DNA of 64,000 nucleotides from Plantibacter sp. PA-3-X8. GTDB taxonomy: Bacteria; Actinomycetota; Actinomycetes; Actinomycetales; Microbacteriaceae. Made by a program: the position numbers and the translations under genes. How positions within the stretch are numbered: the stretch's first letter is position 1; the number at the start of each line of letters is the position of its first letter. Below are positions 51,378-60,582 of this stretch, piece by piece. The stretch lies in the NCBI RefSeq assembly GCF_003856975.1, contig NZ_CP033107.1, positions 1,054,001 to 1,118,000 on the forward strand, written 5' to 3'. The notes under the pieces are model-generated. The model was not told the DNA's origin, did no database searches, and worked only from the letters and a program-made list of their open reading frames with translations.

Positions 51378-52190
51378 TCAGTCCCGGATGAGCTGGTTCA
51401 GTGCGGCCCAGCCGAGCGTGGGCGGTGATGCGGGAGCTGCATCGGGCGTATCGAGCATCGCCGTCGCCCACTGCTGCGCGAGGCTGTAAGCGGCTTCCGC
51501 GATCGACGAACCAGCGCTGATGCGACTCGCGCCGGCTCTCGCGAGCTCGCTGATCGTCAGCGTTCCCGGACCGAAGGCGACGTTGAGTGGCAGGGTCGTC
51601 GCATCGGCGAGCCGCTCGATCGTGTCGGCTCGGAGGGCACCGAGCACGAAGATCCCGCTCGCGCCGGCCCGTGCATACGCAGCGGCACGCGTCACCGTCT
51701 CGTCGAACCAACGGTCGTCTCCGATGTCGCCGAGTCGATGCGTGTCGATCCGGGCATTGATGAAGAGGGGGATCCCGGCCTGGTCAGCGGCAGACCGTGC
51801 TGCCTCGATCCGTCGTTCCTGTTCCGCGATCGGGCGGAGCGAGTCCTCGAGGTTCACGCCGGAGGCGCCCGCGTCGATACAGGAGGCGATCGTGCGGGCG
51901 ACCTCGTCCGGTGTCTCGCCGTAGCCGCCCTCGATGTCCGCGGTGACCGGGACGGACACCGACGATGCGATCCGTCGCACGGTGTCGAGGGCGACGTCGC
52001 GGTTCAGCTCGTTCCCGTCGCGGTGCCCGAGCGACCAGGCGACCCCGGCACTCGTCGTCGCGATTGCGCGGGCGCCGGACGCCAGGACGGCGCGGGCGGA
52101 GGCGACGTCCCAGGCGTTCGGCAGGATCAGCGGGTCTCCGGGGACGTGCATGGCCTGCAGGGCGAGCGCGCGTTCGAGCGGTGTGGTCAT
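51378..52190 (-). CDS. Isocitrate lyase/PEP mutase family protein
   Basis: 270 aa TIM barrel. Visible signatures: LPNAWDVASARAVLASGA near 23, ATTSAGVAWSLGHRDGN near 43, DIEGGYGETPDEV near 84 and VNLEDSL near 112. The family includes 2-methylisocitrate lyase, oxaloacetate hydrolases and PEP mutase; the KKCGH lyase motif is absent, so a C-C lyase of isocitrate type is unlikely. Substrate unknown. Confidence 0.85.
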   Translation of the reverse strand: MTTPLERALALQAMHVPGDPLILPNAWDVASARAVLASGARAIATTSAGVAWSLGHRDGNELNRDVALDTVRRIASSVSVPVTADIEGGYGETPDEVARTIASCIDAGASGVNLEDSLRPIAEQERRIEAARSAADQAGIPLFINARIDTHRLGDIGDDRWFDETVTRAAAYARAGASGIFVLGALRADTIERLADATTLPLNVAFGPGTLTISELARAGASRISAGSSIAEAAYSLAQQWATAMLDTPDAAPASPPTLGWAALNQLIRD

Positions 52191-52252
52191 CAGGCAAGTC
52201 CAGCACATCTCGCCTGGCCGTTCGACCGCGTGGGTGGCTGAGACCCAGGGAG

Positions 52253-52822
52253 TCAGCGGACCGAAGGGGTAAAGGCTGAGCTCGAGCGTGACATCGGAAT
52301 CGCGCCGGGGAACGGCTCGCGTTTCGGCTCCCAGCCCGGGTTGGCCGCCCGCAGCTCTGCGATCTTCCTCGTCTGCCCGTCCCAGATCCTTGTGAGGACG
52401 TTGCCGGTGCGTCGGCTCAGCATCGTGGTGATCAGGTTGAGTGGCGAGATCGGGACGGGCATCTCGACGTCGAGCAGGATGCAGAGCCGACCCGAGTACA
52501 GGAAACTCGGATCGTGGTTCACGAACCACCCGCCGCCGCCGATCCGCAGGTAGGTCTCGCCGATGTATCGCGTGGCGCCATCGGTGAAATCGGTGTCCTG
52601 CTCCTGCGCGAAGACATGGCGGTCCGGCCAACGGTCGATGATGAGCTGCTCGAGGGACACGAGCGAGTCCCGCGTGTAGTCGGTGACGACCTCGCGCGGT
52701 GTGAGGAAGTCCTCGAATCGCGCGAGGCGTGGTTGCATGATCTCCAGCCACTCGATCAGCAGCTTGTCCTGCTCTGGTGTGTGTGACTGCTCGCCGGTCT
52801 CGGTGCGTCCGTCGTCGCTCAT
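52253..52822 (-). CDS. Conserved hypothetical protein
   Basis: 189 aa soluble protein. EWLEIMQPRLARFEDFLTPR and YIGETYLRIGGGGWFVNHD are conserved-looking stretches, similar in flavour to SMI1/immunity-type or DUF folds, but no family is certain. TACGTT lies 6 nt before ATG 52822, suggesting a leaderless message and supporting this start. Confidence 0.55.
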   Translation of the reverse strand: MSDDGRTETGEQSHTPEQDKLLIEWLEIMQPRLARFEDFLTPREVVTDYTRDSLVSLEQLIIDRWPDRHVFAQEQDTDFTDGATRYIGETYLRIGGGGWFVNHDPSFLYSGRLCILLDVEMPVPISPLNLITTMLSRRTGNVLTRIWDGQTRKIAELRAANPGWEPKREPFPGAIPMSRSSSAFTPSVR

Positions 52823-52927
52823 CCCTCGAACGTACGCGGTGCGCGAGGGGCAGGGAATGGGGACATCTCCCCTCGGTGTGGTTGGCTGGGCCACACCTGA
52901 TCGAATTCGTGACCCTAGGAGGTAGCC

Positions 52928-53341
52928 GTGCGTGTCTTCGGTGTCTTTGCCCTCGTACTCGCCGCTCTCGGCCTCGTGGTCGCCTCGCTGGTCGTGATCG
53001 GCAACCCGGATCTGGCCGCACCCGGTCCGCAACTCCTGCCGTACCAGGCGTACGACTCCTGGCGCTTCACCCTCGGCCTCCTGCTGTGGGGTGCGGGTGT
53101 CTGGCTCGCGGTCGGCGTCCTCGCGGTGTCGCGTCAGCCGGGGCTCGCATGGCTCGTGCTGCTCGCGTTCATCCCGCTACTCGTGGTCGACCTGATCGGC
53201 GGCGGGCTGATGCCGAGCTTCGTCCTGGCACTCCTCGCGGTCGTCGTTCTCGGGCTCGTCGTCCCGGTGATCGTCGGGGTCGTCGGCGTCGCGATCGGCG
53301 GGGCTGTCCGGCGTCGCCGGAAGATCGCTGCAACTGCCTGA
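52928..53341 (+). CDS. Small polytopic membrane protein
   Basis: 137 aa with four hydrophobic segments (~5-25, 48-68, 73-93, 96-125) and a short Arg-rich C-terminus. AGGAGGT four bases before GTG 52928 is an excellent ribosome site. Function unknown; it stands alone. Confidence 0.65.
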   Translation: MRVFGVFALVLAALGLVVASLVVIGNPDLAAPGPQLLPYQAYDSWRFTLGLLLWGAGVWLAVGVLAVSRQPGLAWLVLLAFIPLLVVDLIGGGLMPSFVLALLAVVVLGLVVPVIVGVVGVAIGGAVRRRRKIAATA

Positions 53342-53463
53342 CGACAGCGCTCCACAGGATCACTGGGCCGGAGCATTTTGCGAACAGCTCCCCACGAGAT
53401 GGACCCGGTTCAGGTCGTCTGGAACGCTATATCCGGGGGTGCGGATTGTGTTCACTGAACGAG

Positions 53464-53970
53464 GTGGCGTCGCGAGAGCCGCTCGGCAGCGCAGCGCTGA
53501 GCGCATGGCAGGTCGGTGTCGTATTCACCGGAGTGGGATGTCTGATCGGCTCGATTGTCGGACGCCTGTTCCCGCCATTCATCGTCGACGGTGGGTTCTG
53601 GCGAACCGTCTTGTCCGGGCCGCCGATGGCAGGTGGAATCGCTGGTGTCCTCGCCGTCGTCGCCGCCTGGATCGCGTTACTCGCGGCAGATCGTCAGGCT
53701 CGTGTGACTCGAAAGGCTGCCGAACGCGAGCAGTGGTGGCACAGAGCGGAATGGGCGCTGACGCTGGCACGGTCGGATCATCGGGTGGACAGGCTGATCG
53801 GCATTCGAGCACTCGAGCCGCTCCGTACGGAAGCGACCGCAACCGAGTACGAGATGATCCTCGCCGTCACCCACGCCGTCTCGGGAGGGGCCGTGGACAC
53901 CGGGGAGGGAGCGATGGACAATAGGAGTTCCGTCAGAAGGAGGTTCCCGTGGCAGAAGACGATCGCATGA
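53464..53970 (+). CDS. Membrane protein with cytoplasmic helical tail, unknown function
   Basis: About 168 aa from GTG 53464; TTG 53446 is another possible start. Two hydrophobic segments (VGVVFTGVGCLIGSIVG and AGGIAGVLAVVAAWIALL) are followed by a charged helix with ARSDHRVDRLIGIRALEPL. The last part overlaps the start of the next small gene. Codon-position GC looks weaker than in neighbours, so some doubt remains. Confidence 0.5.
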   Translation: MASREPLGSAALSAWQVGVVFTGVGCLIGSIVGRLFPPFIVDGGFWRTVLSGPPMAGGIAGVLAVVAAWIALLAADRQARVTRKAAEREQWWHRAEWALTLARSDHRVDRLIGIRALEPLRTEATATEYEMILAVTHAVSGGAVDTGEGAMDNRSSVRRRFPWQKTIA

Positions 53971-54122
53971 AGAGCGTTCTTTCCGAGCGGATCGCTGCAG
54001 GGAAGGCCGACCCGATCAGCGATGAAGAGCGAGCCCTTGTTGCTGAGATGGAAGCGGATTTCCAGCGGAGATTCGGACGGCCTTCTCGGAGCGTCCTCCG
54101 CTCGTCCTCCAAGACGGCCTGA
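53949..54122 (+). CDS. Small acidic/basic protein, 57 aa
   Basis: GTG start with a strong AAGGAGG site 5-6 bases before it. The protein begins MAEDDRMKSVLSERIAAGK and has ERALVAEMEADFQRRFGR in the middle, with a basic end. It overlaps the membrane gene before it by 22 bp, so the two may be coupled. It is too short for most gene finders. No family known. Confidence 0.55.
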   Translation: MAEDDRMKSVLSERIAAGKADPISDEERALVAEMEADFQRRFGRPSRSVLRSSSKTA

Positions 54123-54143
54123 ACCGCTCGGCCGGCGCTTCCG

Positions 54144-54989
54144 CTACCGCGCACCCTCGAAGGTCTGGGTACCGAGGACGGCGAGGAGTTTGAGCTTGCT
54201 TGCGGCCTCGGTGTGCGGCGCGGCCGTGAGGACGAGGAGTGCCTGCGACTGGTCCTCGGTGAACAGGGCCTGACAGTCCAGCTCGATGGGGCCGATCTCG
54301 GGGTGGATGAGCACCTTGTGGTCCTCGAACCGCCGCCCGACCTCGTGCGTCGCCCACAGTCGCCGGAAGTCCTCACTGTGCGCGGTGAGCGCCTCGACGA
54401 TCTCGCCAGCCGGCGACTGCGCCCCCAACGAGCCGTAGGCCGCACGCAGCGACGCGACCTGCGCTCGACTCTGCCGGTCCTGGTCCTCGGCGGGGTATCG
54501 CTCGCGTTCCTCCGGGTGCAGGAACCAGCGGTAGATCGCGCTGCGTTCCAGGCCCCGGTACCGGTTCGCATCGCCGAACAGCGCCCGGGCCGGGTCGTTC
54601 TGGACGAGCGTCTCGCCGAGCGCCGACAGGACGAGCGCGGGTGCGTCGGTGAGCCGGTCGAGGACGCGCAGAAGCGCCGGCGCGACGTAGTCGGTCGCTG
54701 CGAGGCGGGTCGGCGCGTTGTGTCCGGCGATCCGATACAGGTAGTCGCGTTCCTCTGCACTCAATCGGAGCGCCCGCGCGAGCGAACCCAGCATCTGCGT
54801 GCTCGGCTGCGGAGCCCGCTGCTGCTCGAGCCGCGCGTAGTAGTCGGTCGACATCGCTGCGAGCTGCGCGACCTCCTCGCGTCGGAGCCCGGCCGTCCGT
54901 CGCCGAGGTCCGCTGCTCAGACCGACGTCCGCGGGCTGCAACGCCGATCGGTGTCGGAGGAGGAAGTCGGCGAGCGCTGGGCGATCCAT
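54144..54989 (-). CDS. XRE regulator with MmyB-like ligand domain
   Basis: 281 aa. The Xre HTH (RTAGLRREEVAQLAAMST, then DYYARLEQQRAPQPS) is followed by the MmyB-like PAS-type ligand domain (LVLSALGETLVQNDPARALFG, then IYRWFLHPEERERYP). GATACT lies 6 nt before ATG 54989. Three tandem palindromes at 55018-55061 lie between it and the divergent SDR gene. Regulation of the SDR by a hydrophobic ligand is typical of this pairing. Confidence 0.88.
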   Translation of the reverse strand: MDRPALADFLLRHRSALQPADVGLSSGPRRRTAGLRREEVAQLAAMSTDYYARLEQQRAPQPSTQMLGSLARALRLSAEERDYLYRIAGHNAPTRLAATDYVAPALLRVLDRLTDAPALVLSALGETLVQNDPARALFGDANRYRGLERSAIYRWFLHPEERERYPAEDQDRQSRAQVASLRAAYGSLGAQSPAGEIVEALTAHSEDFRRLWATHEVGRRFEDHKVLIHPEIGPIELDCQALFTEDQSQALLVLTAAPHTEAASKLKLLAVLGTQTFEGAR

Positions 54990-55017
54990 CCCGCCAGTAT
55001 CCGCCTCCGCGGCCAGG

Positions 55018-55061
55018 CGATCCAGGGATCGCCGATCCATGGATCGCCGATCCATGGATCG
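55018..55061. promoter_or_regulatory. Three tandem palindromes, regulator operator
   Basis: CGATCC-AG-GGATCG (55018-55031), CGATCCATGGATCG (55033-55046) and CGATCCATGGATCG (55048-55061) repeat every 15 bp. They fill the gap between the XRE/MmyB gene and the SDR gene. Confidence 0.75.
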
Positions 55062-55104
55062 CCGCACCCTGGTGCGGCCGTCGTCACCGACGGAGACTCG
55101 ATGC

Positions 55105-55860
55105 ATGCAGATCACCGGAAACACCGTCTTCATCCCCGGCGCGACGAGCGGCATCGGCCTCGCTCTCGCACGACGCCTCCACGCAGCCGGCAACACCGTC
55201 ATCATCGGCGGGCGACGCACCGAACTCCTCGAGTCGATCGCCGCCGACGAGCCCGGCCTCCACACCGTGCGGATCGACACAGCCGATCCTGCGAGCATCG
55301 AAGCCGCGGCGAAGCAGGTCATCGCGGAGCACCCGGAGATGAACGTGCTCATCACGATGGCCGGCGTCATGCGCGGCGAGGACTGGACCGGTTCCGACTT
55401 CGTCGCGACCGCCGAGGAGATCATCACGACGAACGTCCTCGGGCCCATCCGGCTCATCGGCGCGTTCATCGAGCAGCTCCGCAGCCGACCGGACGCCACG
55501 ATCATGACCGTCTCCTCGGGCCTCGCTTTCACCCCGCTGCGGGTGACGCCGACCTACAACGCGAGCAAGGCGGCCATCCACATGCTGAGCGAGTCGATCC
55601 GCCTCCAGCTGGCGGACACGGGCGTCCGTATCGTCGAGCTCGTCCCGCCGGCCGTCCGCACCTCGCTCATGCCCGGCCAGGAGGAGAGCGACTTCGCGAT
55701 GCCACTCGACGCGTTCGCCGACGAGGTCATGGGCCTCATCGAGTCGCAGCCCGACGCCACGGAGATCCAGGTCGAGAACGTCAAGTTCCTGCGCTACGCC
55801 GAGGTCCGCGGCGAGTACGACCAGACCGTCGCGATGCTCAACCGCCTCGACCCGCACTAG
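55105..55860 (+). CDS. Short-chain dehydrogenase/reductase (DltE-like)
   Basis: 251 aa. TGxxxGIG appears as GATSGIGLALA (~12-22), NVLITMAG near 78, Ser in TVSSGLAF near 136 and YNASKAA near 150 (Tyr/Lys pair). The sequence is of the DltE-like SDR branch, often encoded beside MmyB-type regulators. It reduces or oxidises an unknown carbonyl or alcohol with NAD(P). Confidence 0.87.
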   Translation: MQITGNTVFIPGATSGIGLALARRLHAAGNTVIIGGRRTELLESIAADEPGLHTVRIDTADPASIEAAAKQVIAEHPEMNVLITMAGVMRGEDWTGSDFVATAEEIITTNVLGPIRLIGAFIEQLRSRPDATIMTVSSGLAFTPLRVTPTYNASKAAIHMLSESIRLQLADTGVRIVELVPPAVRTSLMPGQEESDFAMPLDAFADEVMGLIESQPDATEIQVENVKFLRYAEVRGEYDQTVAMLNRLDPH

Positions 55861-55867
55861 GCGCGTT

Positions 55868-55923
55868 CGTTCGCCCGAATCTGCACGAATCAGGCTGAGA
55901 TCGTGCAGAATCGGGCGACTCAG
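55868..55923. repeat. Palindromic intergenic element, copy 1
   Basis: TTCGCCCGAATCTGCACGA (left) pairs with TCGTGCAGAATCGGGCGA (right) around AATCAGGCTGAG-like loop sequence. It ends in CTCAGCG like the other three copies. It lies after the SDR gene. Confidence 0.75.
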
Positions 55924-56048
55924 CGCGTCCGGAGCCCGCCAGATGGCGGTGCGATGCCGGGAAGACGGGCACGTTCGGCGGGTGAGTCGGGCCGTCGCGA
56001 GCAGCAGACTGGGGATACCGTCATCCGCTGTGGACATTGGAGTTCATC

Positions 56049-57017
56049 ATGACCGCGACCGCGAACCACCCGCCCTTCGATCCCGAGCTCGCCGCGGTCC
56101 TCGCCGCCGTCGGCGATCTGATGCCCTCGACCCTCACCGCCGACATGATCCCGATGCTGCGCCAGGCGTCGCCGGTCTCGCTCCCCGTGGACGAGATGCT
56201 CGCCGAAGCCGGGGTCGAGCGCCGCGATCTGAGCATCGCCGGGTACGAGGGTGCCGAGATCTCCGTCTCCGTGCTCGCGCGAGCCGGCAAGATCGGCACC
56301 GGCCCCGGAGTGTTCCACACCCACGGCGGCGGGATGATCATGGGCGACCGCTTCGTGGGGCTCGCCCAGTTCCTGCCGTGGATCGTCGAACTCGACGCCA
56401 CGGTCGTCACCGTCGAGTACCGACTCGCACCGGAGTTCCCCGACCCGTACCCGGTGGAGGACTGCTACGCCGCACTCGTCTGGACGGCGGAGCACGCGCA
56501 GGAACTCGGCATCGATCCGGCTCGGTTCATCATCGCGGGAGCGAGCGCCGGTGGAGGGCTCGCCGCTGGTGTCGCGCTCCTGGCCCGCGATCGGAGCGGT
56601 CCGGAGCTCGCCGGCCAGGTCCTCATCTACCCGATGCTCGACGATCGCGACGCCACCGTCTCGACCACGCAGATCGACGGGGTCGGCGTCTGGGACCGGG
56701 GCAGCAACATCACCGGCTGGACCGCACTGCTCGGCGACCGTGTCGGAGGCGACGACGTCTCCATCTATGCCGCCCCGGCACGCGCAACCGATCTGACCGG
56801 CCTGCCACCCGCTTTCATCGACTGCGGCAGTGCAGAGGTCTTCCGTGACGAGGACGTCGCCTACGCGACGTCGCTCTGGCAGGCCGGCGTCCAAGCCGAG
56901 CTCCACGTGTGGCCGGGTGGGTTCCACGGATTCGACATGCTCGCGCCGCACGCCGAACTCGCCCGGGCCATGACCGCCGCCCGGAACGCCTGGGTCGCTC
57001 GCCTGCTCGCGCCCTGA
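56049..57017 (+). CDS. Alpha/beta hydrolase, hormone-sensitive-lipase (HSL) family
   Basis: 322 aa. The HGG oxyanion motif is HTHGGGMIMGD (~91-101), the nucleophile elbow GASAGGGLAAG (Ser ~164), then LPPAFIDCGSAEVFRDED (Asp ~264) and GGFHGFDM (His ~298). This is a complete HSL catalytic set; it hydrolyses esters of short or medium acyl chains. GGAG precedes ATG 56049. Confidence 0.87.
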   Translation: MTATANHPPFDPELAAVLAAVGDLMPSTLTADMIPMLRQASPVSLPVDEMLAEAGVERRDLSIAGYEGAEISVSVLARAGKIGTGPGVFHTHGGGMIMGDRFVGLAQFLPWIVELDATVVTVEYRLAPEFPDPYPVEDCYAALVWTAEHAQELGIDPARFIIAGASAGGGLAAGVALLARDRSGPELAGQVLIYPMLDDRDATVSTTQIDGVGVWDRGSNITGWTALLGDRVGGDDVSIYAAPARATDLTGLPPAFIDCGSAEVFRDEDVAYATSLWQAGVQAELHVWPGGFHGFDMLAPHAELARAMTAARNAWVARLLAP

Positions 57018-57081
57018 GGTCATCGCCTGTGACGGCCCGGTTCCCTATGCTGGGTCGTCACAGGCACATCGGAGTGACGCC

Positions 57082-58068
57082 ATGCAGGAACTCGTCGGCC
57101 GCCTCACCGCCTTGGATCCCGAGGCGAGTGAAGGTCTGAAGGTCATCGCCTACTTCGACGCGCTCGTCGCGGGCGGGGTGAACACCGAAGCGCTCACCCG
57201 CGGAGCAGCCGTTCTGGCCGGGGTGCCAGCAGGAGCGCGTACCCCGGAGGCTGCCGTCCGCGTCGATCCTGCCGGCCACCGGCTGCCCGTCGAATCCGCG
57301 GACTGGCCGACGCGCACGGTCGCCGGTGACGGGTCCGTCTGGTTGGAACGCGTCGGAGTCGCCCACGCCAACGACGCGATCGTGCTCGAACGGTTCGCGC
57401 TCGCCGTGGCCCTGCTGCGGTCGCGGCGTCACCCGCAGGCGGACTCGTCGGTGCAGGTCCTGCTCGATGCCGACCGTTCCGAGTCGGAACGATCGCAGGC
57501 CGCCGAACGACTGTCCCTCTCCGGCTCCGCCCTGCGGGTGATCGCGACGTCACCGTCGGTGCACCCGCAGGGCGGTCCGTCGGCCCTCACGGTCGGCACC
57601 GGTGGCGTGCTGCGGGCGACGATCATCAGCGGTCCCGACTCGGTGCCGGGACCGTCTACTGTCGACGGCGTCGCCGGGATCGGACGCCCGGGCGTCGCGA
57701 CCCAGCTGGTGCGATCGTGGGCGGACGCGCAGTTGGCCATCAGCATGACGGACGCCTCCCACCGGGTCGTCGACATCGCGGACCTCGGTATTCTCGCTGA
57801 CGCGGTCCGGGAGTTGGCCGCCACCGCCGCTGGGGTGCCGGACGTCTCGGCGCTCGCCGCACTCGACGATCGTGCCGTGCGGGTGCTCGACGCGCTGGTG
57901 CGAGGCGACAGTGTGCGGTCAGCAGCGCAGGAGCTCGGCATGCACCACTCGACGTTGCAGGGCAAGCACGAGCACTTCACCCGGATCCTGGGATACGACC
58001 CTCGTGAGCCGGTCGGCCGGGCGCGCTACGAACTCGCCTCGCTGCTGCTCAGATCCATGGGGCGTTGA
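57082..58068 (+). CDS. PucR-like helix-turn-helix regulator
   Basis: 328 aa. A long, poorly conserved N-terminal region precedes LDDRAVRVLDALVRGDSVR and AAQELGMHHSTLQGKHEHF, then DPREPVGRARYELASLLL, the pattern of PucR-type C-terminal HTH domains. GGAG precedes ATG 57082. Its stop codon TGA (58066-58068) is part of a palindromic repeat. The neighbouring HSL hydrolase could be its target; this is a guess. Confidence 0.78.
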   Translation: MQELVGRLTALDPEASEGLKVIAYFDALVAGGVNTEALTRGAAVLAGVPAGARTPEAAVRVDPAGHRLPVESADWPTRTVAGDGSVWLERVGVAHANDAIVLERFALAVALLRSRRHPQADSSVQVLLDADRSESERSQAAERLSLSGSALRVIATSPSVHPQGGPSALTVGTGGVLRATIISGPDSVPGPSTVDGVAGIGRPGVATQLVRSWADAQLAISMTDASHRVVDIADLGILADAVRELAATAAGVPDVSALAALDDRAVRVLDALVRGDSVRSAAQELGMHHSTLQGKHEHFTRILGYDPREPVGRARYELASLLLRSMGR

Positions 58069-58122
58069 GTCGCCCCGTTCTGCACGGAATACGGCGATAT
58101 CCGTGCAGAATCGGGCGACTCA
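58066..58122. repeat. Palindromic intergenic element, copy 2, with two stop codons
   Basis: TGAGTCGCCCCGTTCTGC-ACGGA at 58066 pairs with TCCGT-GCAGAATCGGGCGACTCA ending 58122; the arms match at 21 of 23 positions. The first TGA ends the PucR-like gene and the last TCA (minus-strand TGA) ends the GH2 gene. The hairpin should also act as a terminator. Confidence 0.85.
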
Positions 58123-60555
58123 GCGAGCCGCTGCCTCCAGATCCAAGACGACGTCGTCGAGGCCGGCACCGCTCACCGTCACCGTGATGGCACCGGGCCC
58201 GCTCGGCCGGACGATCGCCAGCGCCCGTCCGTCGAAGGTGGTGCGCGTGGTCGCGTCGAAGCGCTCGGTCGTCTTCGGGGTGCCGGTTCCGAAGCCCGCG
58301 AGCCGACCCTCGCCCGCGACGCTGACCGAGACCTCGCGGTCGGCGCCGGTGACCAGGACGCCGGCCGCGTCCCGCAGCTCGATCGCGATGAAGGCGAGAT
58401 CGGTGTCGTCGGCGCGGAGCGTCGTCCGGTCGGCGGTCGCCACGAGCCTGGTCGGGCCGGTGGCGGAGACGAGCGCGGTGCGTCCGACCTCCGCGCCCGA
58501 GCGGAACGCGACCGCCTCGAGCGTGCCCGGCCGGTAGACGGTCTCGAACTCGGCGAGCTTCGGCCGGCGTCCACCCACCGGCCCACGCGCCACCTCCACA
58601 CCGTCGAGCAGTAGAGCCACCTCGTCGGCATCGGCGGCGACCTCGACCGTCACCGGCGCGCCCTCGAAACCGGGCCATGTCCACGAGTCGACCGAGTCGC
58701 TCCATGCCCACGGCGACTGCATCGTGATCGTCTGCCCGTGCCGTTCCGGTCGGAGCACCGCGATGGCCGGCTCGGACCGCAGACCGAAGACGATCTCCCG
58801 GTAGTACGACACCGGCCGCCGCCAGCCGGTGATGTCGAAGTCGCCGCACCACGCGGTGAGGTAGGGGAACTCGCGCTCGAGTGCGCCGTTCGCCTCCGGG
58901 TCCTCAGCGTAGGAGGTCGCACCGATGCCGACCTCGCCGAGGTAGTCCCAGCCGGTCCAGGTGAAGTCGCCGATCACGTTCGGGTTCGCCTCGACGAGCG
59001 GCCAGAGGTCGCCGATCTGCGTCGGGAAGGTCTCCGAGCCGACGATCACGCGGTGCGGGAACCGCTCGGCATCGCTCGCGTAGCGGCCGTCCGCGTAATT
59101 GAGACCGAGGACGTCGAGGGCTGCACTGGACTCCTCGGTGCGCGTCGTGACGGCGTCGGAGGATCCGATGAGGCTCATCATGTTCGCGCCCGCTTCGCCC
59201 ATCAGCTCGTTCAACCCCTGGTCCGACGCCATGATGTCGTCCAGATCGTCGAGCACGGCCAGGGTCGCGTTCACGCCGTTCGTCACGAGTCGTGTCGGAT
59301 CCAACGCGCGCACGTGCTCGGCGAGTTCCCGCGCCTGGATCGCACCGTGCGGGGTGCCGACCTCGACGACCTCGTTGCCGATCGAGTACATGATCACGCT
59401 CGGATGGTTCATGTCCTTCGCCACCATCGACTCCAGATCGGCCCGCCACCACTGCGCGAAGTCGAGGGAGTAGTCGTGGTCCGTCTTGCCCCGGCCCCAC
59501 ATGTCGAAGGCCTCGTCCATGACGAGCATGCCGATGCGGTCGCAGGCGTCGAGCATGGCGGGCGACGCCGGATTGTGGGCCGCGCGGATCGCGTTGAAGC
59601 CGGCGTCCTTGAGGAGCTGGATACGCCGTTCCTCGGCGCGCGCGATCGACGCTGCACCGAGCGGACCGTTGTCGCCGTGGACACAGGCGCCGCGCAGGAG
59701 CACCGGCTCGCCGTTGATGCGGAGACCCTTCCGAGGGTCGACGGTGACCGTGCGGATGCCGTGGACCGTGTGGACGACGGCCGCCTCGTCGGGTCGGTCG
59801 TCGACCTCGAGCGAGGTCCTCGCCGAGTACAGTGCCGGCGAGTCGACGCTCCACAGGGCTGCGTCCGGCACGTACAGGCGCTGGCGGATGAGCGCGCTAC
59901 CGCCTGGCGCGACGGTGACCGGCGTGCGCTCGCCCTCGACCACCCTCCCGTCTGGGCCGGCGAGTTCCGTCGCGAGGACGCGCGCGCTCCTGGTGAGACC
60001 CCGGTTGACGATGGTCGTCGCCACTTCGAGCACCGCCTGGTCATCCTCGATCCGGATCGTCGTGATGCGGACACCGTCGGGTTCGACGTGCGTGGGTTCG
60101 TCGACGTGCAGGAGGACCGGGCGGTGCAGCCCGGCTCCGGCGTACCAGCGGGAGTCCTGCCCTGCGCGGGTCTCGATGCGCAGCGTGTTCGTCTCGCCGA
60201 AATGGAGGAACGGGGTGAGCTCGACGAAGAAGCGCGCGAAGCCGTCGGCACGATTGCCGGCGAACTCGTCGTTGAGGTACACCATCGCGTGACGGAACGC
60301 GCCCTGGATCTCGAGCCGGACGATGCGACCGGACCACTCGGCGGGGACCTCGAAGGTCTTCACCTGGCTGAACGCGCCGGCGGGGAAGTAGGCGGCCCCG
60401 CCCTTCGCGACTGCGTCCGGCGAGCGCTCGGTATCGCGCAGCGCGTCGTGCGGGAGGGTCACGGCCAGCGAGTCGTCGGCACCGCCCTGGACGGCGGCGA
60501 ACGGGCCTCGGGGTGCGCGGACGATCCAGTCGCCGGTGAACGGGATGGTGGTCAT
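58120..60555 (-). CDS. Glycoside hydrolase family 2 (beta-galactosidase-like)
   Basis: 811 aa intracellular GH2 enzyme. Order: sugar-binding beta-sandwich (~1-165), Ig-like domain (~165-275), TIM barrel (~275-590) and a C-terminal DUF4982/Ig part. The acid/base Glu is in YSIGNEV (~395) and the nucleophile Glu in VIVGSETFPT (~501). These support beta-galactosidase or a related exo-glycosidase. A divergent LacI gene with two operators flanks it. No transporter adjoins. Its stop codon is inside a palindromic repeat. Confidence 0.88.
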   Translation of the reverse strand: MTTIPFTGDWIVRAPRGPFAAVQGGADDSLAVTLPHDALRDTERSPDAVAKGGAAYFPAGAFSQVKTFEVPAEWSGRIVRLEIQGAFRHAMVYLNDEFAGNRADGFARFFVELTPFLHFGETNTLRIETRAGQDSRWYAGAGLHRPVLLHVDEPTHVEPDGVRITTIRIEDDQAVLEVATTIVNRGLTRSARVLATELAGPDGRVVEGERTPVTVAPGGSALIRQRLYVPDAALWSVDSPALYSARTSLEVDDRPDEAAVVHTVHGIRTVTVDPRKGLRINGEPVLLRGACVHGDNGPLGAASIARAEERRIQLLKDAGFNAIRAAHNPASPAMLDACDRIGMLVMDEAFDMWGRGKTDHDYSLDFAQWWRADLESMVAKDMNHPSVIMYSIGNEVVEVGTPHGAIQARELAEHVRALDPTRLVTNGVNATLAVLDDLDDIMASDQGLNELMGEAGANMMSLIGSSDAVTTRTEESSAALDVLGLNYADGRYASDAERFPHRVIVGSETFPTQIGDLWPLVEANPNVIGDFTWTGWDYLGEVGIGATSYAEDPEANGALEREFPYLTAWCGDFDITGWRRPVSYYREIVFGLRSEPAIAVLRPERHGQTITMQSPWAWSDSVDSWTWPGFEGAPVTVEVAADADEVALLLDGVEVARGPVGGRRPKLAEFETVYRPGTLEAVAFRSGAEVGRTALVSATGPTRLVATADRTTLRADDTDLAFIAIELRDAAGVLVTGADREVSVSVAGEGRLAGFGTGTPKTTERFDATTRTTFDGRALAIVRPSGPGAITVTVSGAGLDDVVLDLEAAAR

Positions 60556-60582
60556 GACGTGCTCCAGTGCAGATCGGGATGA

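Noticed and set aside
54213..55898. Long open frame across the XRE and SDR genes
   Set aside because: It is antisense to the XRE gene and out of frame with the SDR; its composition (Arg/Ala/Pro-rich) is that of a high-GC shadow, and both real genes have full domains.
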